From Bacteroidota bacterium (GTDB lineage Bacteria > Bacteroidota > Bacteroidia > Palsa-965), in NCBI GenBank assembly GCA_003153435.1, contig PLYR01000020.1:1-64000 (forward strand): a stretch of 64,000 nucleotides of DNA, given 5' to 3'. Of this stretch, positions 57,650 to 64,000 are shown one piece after another; positions within the stretch are counted from its first letter, which is position 1, and the number at the start of each line of letters is the position of its first letter. The position numbers and the translations under genes are program-made. Under the pieces are notes generated by a model that saw only the letters and a program-made list of their open reading frames with translations, was not told the DNA's origin and did not search any database.

Positions 57650-59317
57650 TTAACGGATCAGGGTAATCTTTCTGGTCTCCAGCTGATCATTTGCATTGAT
57701 CCGAACCAGGTAGGTCCCAGTGCTCAGTCCGCTCACGTCAATCACTGACTGATGTGTTCCTGCATTCTGAGTTAACAATCTTTCAGCAACCAGAACCGTT
57801 CTGCCGGTCAGATCCAGGAGAACTATTTCAACAAAGGCATCCTTTTTCAATGTATAATTGATAGTCGTAGAAGAGGAAGCTGGGTTCGGGTAAACCTTCC
57901 AGTCATCCACCAGCTTTGATTCTGTTATGCCGGTGTACAGCATATGATTCACAACATTTATTTTAGTATGATGAGAAGCAAGCCAATACGGAAGGCGTGC
58001 AGCGGTCAGTGTATCACAGGATGTAGAAGAACACCCGGTACCATCGGAGATAGTAAGACAAATGGTATACATCCCCGGAGCATTGTAAACGTGTGTTGGA
58101 GTATAAAGACTATCCATTCCTCCGTCTCCCCAGCTCCAGCTATTTGTGATATACCCTGTACCTGATGAATTATTGGTTGCGATGTAATCGCCAACGCTCA
58201 AAGGATCCGGTGTAAGAGTAAATGAGGAATGACAGTTCGCTACATTTAAAGTAAGATCCTGGCAAACACGACAACCGTTTGCATCCTGCACACAAACTGT
58301 ATCCGCTCCAACTCCATAACCTCCGAAAGAAACAGGGCCTGTATTGGATATGAGGGCACTGTGACCAGGGAAGAAGAAGGTATAAGGGGCAGTTCCACCT
58401 GCCGGAGAAGCGGTTATTGATCCATCTTGGCAGCTGGAGCATGTTGGATAGTTAGTGCTGGTGGTTGCAGTCAGATTACAGATAACAGTCCCGGTAACTT
58501 TAACAGTATCACAAAATGAACTGCTGCAGCCCCCTGGAAAGTTCATAGAATCATTGATTGAAAGGCAAACGGTGTATATTCCAGGAACATTGTAGACATA
58601 GCTTGTCGTTGCTCCGAAACCAGTAGTACCATTTCCAAAATCCCAGTAATAAGTTGTACGGGAGCTTGTATTGACCGAGTTATTCGTAAATTGAATGGTG
58701 TTCATGGCGGATTGAAACTTTGTGAAATGAGCATGACAGTTTGAATCATTCGACATTACGACTGCAGTGGTGGATGCATGACAACCATTAGCGTCGGTTA
58801 CTGTGAGCGTATAGGTGCCCACAGGTAAACCTGAAACGGATGAAGTGGACCCACTCACCCCGCCTGACCAGGAATAGGTAAGTGTACCACTTGCTCCATA
58901 GGCAGAAAGAAATGAGGCTGCCCCATCGGTACAGGTATTGCAACTTGCATTGGTAACCTGGGTAAAAATGCCCATATTGCAAATTACGGTACCGGTAACA
59001 ATTATAGAATCGCAAAATGTGCTGTTACACCCGGTTCCAACATTGCCGCTATCCATCATGGTGAGGCAAACTGCATAATGCCCGGGAATATTGTATACAT
59101 GTTGAGGGCTAGAGATCCAGTCTGATTGCCCGTCACCAAAATTCCAGCTATACTGAGTCCCGGTTACTGCACCTGTTGAAGTGTTTGTAAAACTGATAGT
59201 GTTAGGACTCGTTTGCGTCCATGTAAAGTGAGCAGAACATGCTGCCCTTGCTTCGGCACCTGCAACCAGAAGGAAACAGGCCATCAAAGCTTTGAAGAGT
59301 TGTTTTGATTTTTTCAT
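57650..59317 (-). CDS. PKD/SprB-repeat adhesin-like protein with T9SS C-terminal sorting domain
   Basis: PKD domains (YSWNFGDGQSDWISSPQHVYNIPGHYAVCLTM etc.), SprB repeats (LTYSWSGGVSGSTSSVSGLPVGTYTLTVTDANGC), CTD VYPNPASSSTTINYTL...GTYLVRINANDQLETRKITLIR; start at 59317. Confidence 0.9.
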   Translation of the reverse strand: MKKSKQLFKALMACFLLVAGAEARAACSAHFTWTQTSPNTISFTNTSTGAVTGTQYSWNFGDGQSDWISSPQHVYNIPGHYAVCLTMMDSGNVGTGCNSTFCDSIIVTGTVICNMGIFTQVTNASCNTCTDGAASFLSAYGASGTLTYSWSGGVSGSTSSVSGLPVGTYTLTVTDANGCHASTTAVVMSNDSNCHAHFTKFQSAMNTIQFTNNSVNTSSRTTYYWDFGNGTTGFGATTSYVYNVPGIYTVCLSINDSMNFPGGCSSSFCDTVKVTGTVICNLTATTSTNYPTCSSCQDGSITASPAGGTAPYTFFFPGHSALISNTGPVSFGGYGVGADTVCVQDANGCRVCQDLTLNVANCHSSFTLTPDPLSVGDYIATNNSSGTGYITNSWSWGDGGMDSLYTPTHVYNAPGMYTICLTISDGTGCSSTSCDTLTAARLPYWLASHHTKINVVNHMLYTGITESKLVDDWKVYPNPASSSTTINYTLKKDAFVEIVLLDLTGRTVLVAERLLTQNAGTHQSVIDVSGLSTGTYLVRINANDQLETRKITLIR

Positions 59318-59671
59318 TTTTATCATTTTTAAGAAGATTAATTTCCCGGTTTGATTTCTGTAACAAATGTAGATGGGACAGATTTGATACACAAAGTTGT
59401 TTTCTACTATTCTTACGCGTTCAATGGAACTAATTTCTACCAAAGCAGGTCTTTCTTAGAAAATCTTATCTGAGAAAAGAAGTTCCAATGTTTTCTTTTC
59501 TCCTGTGTCCAGATATTCAATATACAATGTTGGACCCACCTTAACAAGGCCAAGAGGCCATTCGATGCTTGATCTCCTTCATCCTTCATTCATGTTAATT
59601 GAATATCTTTGTATAGTCAGCTTTCGTTTAGGATTGACACACTGTTCCTTCTTCACAACAATCTATAAAAC

Positions 59672-60451
59672 ATGAATTTCAAGTCGAAAACAACATACGT
59701 ACTCTTATTGATGGTTATTTTGGGATTGGGTTCTGTGACATCCTGTGTGGACCGAAGACCTGTGCAGGCTTCTGCCCCACCCCCTCCTCCACCGGTACAA
59801 GTATATCAAATGCCACCCCCACCACCCTGGGCACCATTTTATTATCATACTGACCAGGTGAGATATTATTACTTACCGGACATGCAGTGCTATTATGATG
59901 TTTACCTCCAGCAATACGTTTATTTCGATGGTTTTCAATGGGTTCATAACAGCTTCCCTCCTCCTTCCTATACGGGTTATGATATGAATAACTGTTACGT
60001 GGTCGTGCTTAATCAGGGAGTCAATACTCCCTGGGTGAATCATAATGCTTATGTGACCAATTATCCAAGGGGTTATTACAATAATTCTAATTCAGGAAAC
60101 AACGGTTCAGGTAATGCCGGGCAACCGAGGAGGGGTTATAATGAAAACGATAAAGCTTTTCTGACACCCAATACGGGAACCAGAGTGAATCCCACCCCGG
60201 CTCCGGCATCGACTCAGCCGAGGGAAACAACCAAGCAACAACATCAGGCAGTTCAGGAAACACCTGCGTCTGCGCCTGTTAAATCCGAGCACTATAATCA
60301 ACCACCTCCACCTCCAGAACATAGGGAGCAGCCTGCTCCCAAACCAAAAGAAAATAAACCAGCCCCTGCCCCCAAACCGGCAAAAAAGGCTCCCGCCAAT
60401 ACCCAACCAGGGAAACAATCTGGCAAAAAACAAGACGGAAACGGGTATTGA
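59672..60451 (+). CDS. Pro-rich lipoprotein of unknown function
   Basis: LGLGSVTSCVDRRP lipobox; PPPPPPVQVYQMPPPPP and Pro/Lys-rich C-terminus. Confidence 0.65.
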   Translation: MNFKSKTTYVLLLMVILGLGSVTSCVDRRPVQASAPPPPPPVQVYQMPPPPPWAPFYYHTDQVRYYYLPDMQCYYDVYLQQYVYFDGFQWVHNSFPPPSYTGYDMNNCYVVVLNQGVNTPWVNHNAYVTNYPRGYYNNSNSGNNGSGNAGQPRRGYNENDKAFLTPNTGTRVNPTPAPASTQPRETTKQQHQAVQETPASAPVKSEHYNQPPPPPEHREQPAPKPKENKPAPAPKPAKKAPANTQPGKQSGKKQDGNGY

Positions 60452-60720
60452 ATCTTATTTTATTCCTAAGACCGGGATTGCTTAATCAAGTTATCCTGTG
60501 TACCTTGTTCAGGCGGATTAAAAATCACCGCTTGCACTCACATTATCAGCATATTACAATAAATAAAAGCATTCTCCTTATTCGGAAAAAATAAGTGTTT
60601 TTTTCGACCCAACCTTTTAAAGAAAAAGCGCATCTAATGGTTAGGCCGGTTACGATCTAATCCTGTTCCTACAACACACACACAATTTATTATTATAAAC
60701 CTCAGAAACTAGTAATCACG

Positions 60721-61557
60721 ATGAAAAAGAAACGACTACTCACACTAATCGGAGCAGCATCAGTCCTGGTCATTTCAGGATTTACTGCCTTAAATTCAAA
60801 TGGAGCGTATACTGGCTACACAGATTCACCTGTTGATGGCCCGGGAGATTGTAGTGGATGCCACCGTGGTGGATCTGCCACACCTACCGTCACTTTTAGT
60901 GCTTCGCCTGCTTTCGGAAGCGGAAACACTTATGTTCCAAATGTAACTTATACTATTTCTGTTGGAGAAACAGGATATCCTTATTTTGGATTCGATTTTG
61001 AAATGTGTAACAATACGACCACTACCGCAGTTGATGGTGGAGTTTTTGGTACCGTTGTTGCTCTTTGCCACCTTACAGCACCTTCCAGTCCTTACCCAAC
61101 TAATATTACACAAAATGCAAGGATCCCAACAGCGAGCAAAGCACAGTTCAAATGGAAAGCTCCTGCAAGTGGTCAATGCTATGCTTACATGTGCATGAAT
61201 GGTGTAAATGGTGATGGAGGTACCAGCGGCGATAAGGCTATTCCATGGAGTCTGGTGCTTAGCCCATCCCCTGCCGGGATTTCTGAACCTGTTGAAAACA
61301 AAGCGAACCTAAGCTTCTTTCCAAACCCTGCGTCTGACAACCTGAATCTTTCCTATTTCCTGGAAAAAGCCAGCACTGTTCAGATTCAGATCTTCAATTT
61401 GGAAGGAAAGAAGGTGGCTGATTTATTTAACCAAAAGATGGATGCGGGAGCACAAACCTATACCGCAACCCTTCCAGCTGACTTAGCAAAAGGCACCTAC
61501 CTGCTTAATCTCCTTATTGATGGTCAGCCAACGATGAAGAAACTCATGATCAGATAA
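60721..61557 (+). CDS. Choice-of-anchor V domain protein with CxxCH motif and T9SS C-terminal sorting domain
   Basis: YTDSPVDGPGDCSGCHRGG; CTD FFPNPASDNLNLSYFLEKASTVQIQIFNLEGKKV...GTYLLNLLIDGQPTMKKLMIR. Confidence 0.85.
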   Translation: MKKKRLLTLIGAASVLVISGFTALNSNGAYTGYTDSPVDGPGDCSGCHRGGSATPTVTFSASPAFGSGNTYVPNVTYTISVGETGYPYFGFDFEMCNNTTTTAVDGGVFGTVVALCHLTAPSSPYPTNITQNARIPTASKAQFKWKAPASGQCYAYMCMNGVNGDGGTSGDKAIPWSLVLSPSPAGISEPVENKANLSFFPNPASDNLNLSYFLEKASTVQIQIFNLEGKKVADLFNQKMDAGAQTYTATLPADLAKGTYLLNLLIDGQPTMKKLMIR

Positions 61558-61571
61558 TCACTTTTGACAAT

Positions 61572-61611
61572 AAAAAAAAGCCGGTCAGCAATTTACTGAC
61601 CGGCTTTTTTT
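61572..61611. terminator. Bidirectional intrinsic terminator between convergent genes
   Basis: AAAAAAAA-GCCGGTCAG-CAATTTA-CTGACCGGC-TTTTTTT, perfect 9-bp stem. Confidence 0.92.
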
Positions 61612-61626
61612 ATTCTTAGAATTTAC

Positions 61627-62160
61627 TCAGAGGACGAATTCAATCCTCATATCGTCAATAAAAATATCTTCTTTACTGATGTTCCAGGGATAAACACTCA
61701 CGAAGTTACCGAGGGCATTCGCATCATTTTTGTAGAGATTGCATTCCCCGCTAATCTCAACCCACTGCCCTGCTTTCTTAACCAGGTCCTGAATATGCTT
61801 TGCTTCCCAGAGGATATTTTTCTTTTCTCCCGCATCAACGGCAACAACGATCTTCCCCTGTGAATTCTGATTTTTCAGAAAAACCTGCATACTATACTTT
61901 ACCTTTCTGATAGGAAGCGGGCTGATATCATCAAACTTCAGGCGAAGTGTTGGTCCAAAGGCGTGGACTGAATCCATTTTATAAGCAAAAACGCCCGAAT
62001 ATACCGGCAACCTGCATAAATTAACGCCTAGAGTCCATCCTTTACAAGACTCAAAATCATTAAAATAGACCAGGCCTTTTTGTTTTGTAGAGTGGTTACA
62101 GGAAGCACATACAAGCAGGATGCTTGCAACTACGAACATTTTGTGATAATTCTTTTTCAT
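61627..62160 (-). CDS. Hypothetical lipoprotein
   Basis: MKKNYHKMFVVASILLVCASCNHSTK lipobox; start at 62160. Confidence 0.6.
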   Translation of the reverse strand: MKKNYHKMFVVASILLVCASCNHSTKQKGLVYFNDFESCKGWTLGVNLCRLPVYSGVFAYKMDSVHAFGPTLRLKFDDISPLPIRKVKYSMQVFLKNQNSQGKIVVAVDAGEKKNILWEAKHIQDLVKKAGQWVEISGECNLYKNDANALGNFVSVYPWNISKEDIFIDDMRIEFVL

Positions 62161-62183
62161 AGAGCTGACTGTCAAGCTGTGTT

Positions 62184-63149
62184 TTAAAATTTTGTGTTTT
62201 CGTCTTTTTTTTCGGTGGCTGCTTTTAGAACCTCCTGATTAATTATTTTCTCTATCGAGTATTGAGCCCTATTATTTACGGAGAGGAAAATTCTCCCGAT
62301 ATACTCACCAATCATGCCTATACTCATTAAAATCAATCCTCCGAAAAAAATGATGAGCAACATAAGGGAAATCCATCCCTCCGTCCTATGATCGGAGTTT
62401 AAATACTGAATAAGATAGGCTACTGCTCCAAGGAAAGAAAGAAAGGCGATAAAAAACCCGGTACCGGTGATGAGACGCAAAGGATAGATTGAATAATTAG
62501 TCATATGATTAATGAAGACAAACATGGACTTGATAAAATTATAATTCCCCTTTCCATGAAGTCTTTCATGGTGCGGCACCTCTACCTGGGTAATATTGGA
62601 AGTTATAGAAAGCAATGTAGCATCAACATATGAATAAGAGCTTTTGAATTCGATCATTTCGGCAACCACTTCTTTCCGGATGATCTTGAATGGAGATAGA
62701 TAAAGTTCTTTCGGTTTCTGGAGAAGTTTTTCCGAAAGCTTTCCATTCACCCAACTCCCAAAATTTTTCCATGCCTTCTGCTTCTTATCAGAGAAACGAG
62801 CGTAACAGGCATCATATCCCTTCAAACATTCGGAGTACAAGATAAAAATGTCCTTGGGGGCATGCTGGAGATCATCATCCATGATGACCACATAATCGCC
62901 TTTCGCGAGTCTGAGACCTGCCAGAATCGAATTATCTTGTCCGAAATTTTTTCGGAGGCTAACCCCATTTACCGATGGATTAAGGCTACAGATCTCCGTT
63001 ATTTTGTCCCAGCTTCCGTCAGTGCTTTTGTCGTTTACGAATATAACCTCATAGGAATTGAAATCACGGAAAGCCTCCAAAATAGCTTCATGTAATGGAA
63101 TCAGACACAGCTCCGAGTTAAATACAGGTATTACTATGCTAATCTTCAT
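62184..63149 (-). CDS. GT2 family glycosyltransferase (DPM1/GtrB-like) with C-terminal TM helices
   Basis: MKISIVIPVFNSELCLIPLHEAI...VIFVNDKSTDGSWDKI...GDYVVIMDDDLQHAP; two TM helices near the C-terminus. Confidence 0.93.
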   Translation of the reverse strand: MKISIVIPVFNSELCLIPLHEAILEAFRDFNSYEVIFVNDKSTDGSWDKITEICSLNPSVNGVSLRKNFGQDNSILAGLRLAKGDYVVIMDDDLQHAPKDIFILYSECLKGYDACYARFSDKKQKAWKNFGSWVNGKLSEKLLQKPKELYLSPFKIIRKEVVAEMIEFKSSYSYVDATLLSITSNITQVEVPHHERLHGKGNYNFIKSMFVFINHMTNYSIYPLRLITGTGFFIAFLSFLGAVAYLIQYLNSDHRTEGWISLMLLIIFFGGLILMSIGMIGEYIGRIFLSVNNRAQYSIEKIINQEVLKAATEKKDENTKF

Positions 63150-63186
63150 GTTTTCTTCTAATTACCCAGTCTAATCATTTTCCGAT

Positions 63187-63990
63187 TTAGGTAAAGACCC
63201 ATGCATCAGTCAAATACATATTAAAGAGGTAAGTCTGCCAAAGTATGCAGGGCAAACTTAGGATTATCAGAACAATCCATTTTTGCCTGACATTGAAATA
63301 CTCTTCCAGCATGAGGAATAATGAAATGATCAGAAAAAGGAACAAACCTGAGCTCTTCATACTCCAATGTGGTTCACCATATGCTACTAAACTAAGAAAC
63401 ACAGTCAAGCCGCAGAGACAGGTGACAAAAAATAGTATTCTTTTAAACAAAGATACCTTTGAAAGCTTATCCGGCAGCAAAAATAGAATAATATACAGAA
63501 AGGGGACTGAGAGTGTATAACGAGAGAAACCATTAATCACATTTCCGCAGGTCAGGCTGAAATAGACAAGGTTTATGGCTATAAACAATAAGGAAATCAG
63601 GAAGAGATACTCCTTTTTATGATCTTCCTCTGAGTTAAAAAGTAGAATAGGTTTCTCCCGCCAATCTTTCCGAAGACTTTTCAGAGTGATAACAAACAAA
63701 TAAATAATTGCTGGAAGGGCCAGGAAGAAGATAGAAAAAACCGACATTCCGAATCCTTCTCTCGACCAATCTCTGATTGGATTAAAAAAACCTGATTCCG
63801 TTGGCCAGAGTTCGGTTGATTCAAAATAGGCGATGAAAGACCCTGTATATAGGTATTGAATACCGGTAACTGCAAGAAAACCAACAACACAAGGGATTAA
63901 TTTGGGAGTCAAGTCTTTTATATAATGTTTCAGATCTCTGTGTCTGAAGAGCAGGATAGTATCTGCAGCAATCAAGGCTGCAATAAACAT
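63187..63990 (-). CDS. Multi-TM membrane protein, glycosyltransferase-C-like (ORF reaches within 10 nt of the window end, probably incomplete)
   Basis: About 7 hydrophobic helices, adjacent to a DPM1-like GT2; likely continues outside the window. Confidence 0.55.
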   Translation of the reverse strand: MFIAALIAADTILLFRHRDLKHYIKDLTPKLIPCVVGFLAVTGIQYLYTGSFIAYFESTELWPTESGFFNPIRDWSREGFGMSVFSIFFLALPAIIYLFVITLKSLRKDWREKPILLFNSEEDHKKEYLFLISLLFIAINLVYFSLTCGNVINGFSRYTLSVPFLYIILFLLPDKLSKVSLFKRILFFVTCLCGLTVFLSLVAYGEPHWSMKSSGLFLFLIISLFLMLEEYFNVRQKWIVLIILSLPCILWQTYLFNMYLTDAWVFT

Positions 63991-64000
63991 AAGCGACGAA

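Noticed and set aside
60674-60685. CA dinucleotide run upstream of 60721
   Set aside because: Very short (about 5-6 repeats); not informative alone.
1-64000. Mobile elements, prophage, toxin-antitoxin, tRNA or rRNA genes, riboswitches
   Set aside because: No transposase, integrase or phage motifs, no tRNA-like cloverleaf or TTCGAATCC signature, and no rRNA conserved blocks noticed in intergenic regions. The YwqK-family protein at 56028-56858 is sometimes named antitoxin, but there is no toxin partner here. A tRNAscan-SE/Infernal run would be needed to be certain.

Overview
The window reads as a gene-dense chromosomal segment from a Bacteroidota bacterium. Evidence: T9SS C-terminal sorting domains, SprB/PKD repeats, DUF2911 and SiaC/DUF1987 families, and TTG-N18/19-TAnnTTTG promoters. 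I support about 52 CDSs, three terminator- or promoter-grade signals of each kind, and no rRNA, tRNA, CRISPR array, transposase, integrase or phage module. Most content is housekeeping or envelope genes: ABC-F, rhomboid, CtpA/Prc protease, MgtE, CDF transporter, LemA/TPM/TPM/TerB-DnaJ cluster, ECF sigma/anti-sigma, M16 protease, RecR, E2 acyltransferase, DnaQ-like exonuclease, MnmA and glycosyltransferases. The strongest unexplained structure is a roughly 11-unit, 42-bp direct-repeat array at about 41600-42085. It sits between two convergent genes, has a nearly invariant GAGCAAAAAGACCAA core, contains one 21-bp (half-period) insertion, and leaves long ORFs open on both strands. Other notable items are: a 1405-aa protein with a beta-barrel, a deca-proline linker and 11 Ig-like repeats; four PorE-like TPR/PD40 paralogs with different C-terminal anchors; and a GT2 protein fused to what looks like a degenerate phosphoglycosyl transferase. 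All family calls come from reading the sequence by eye; no database search was run.
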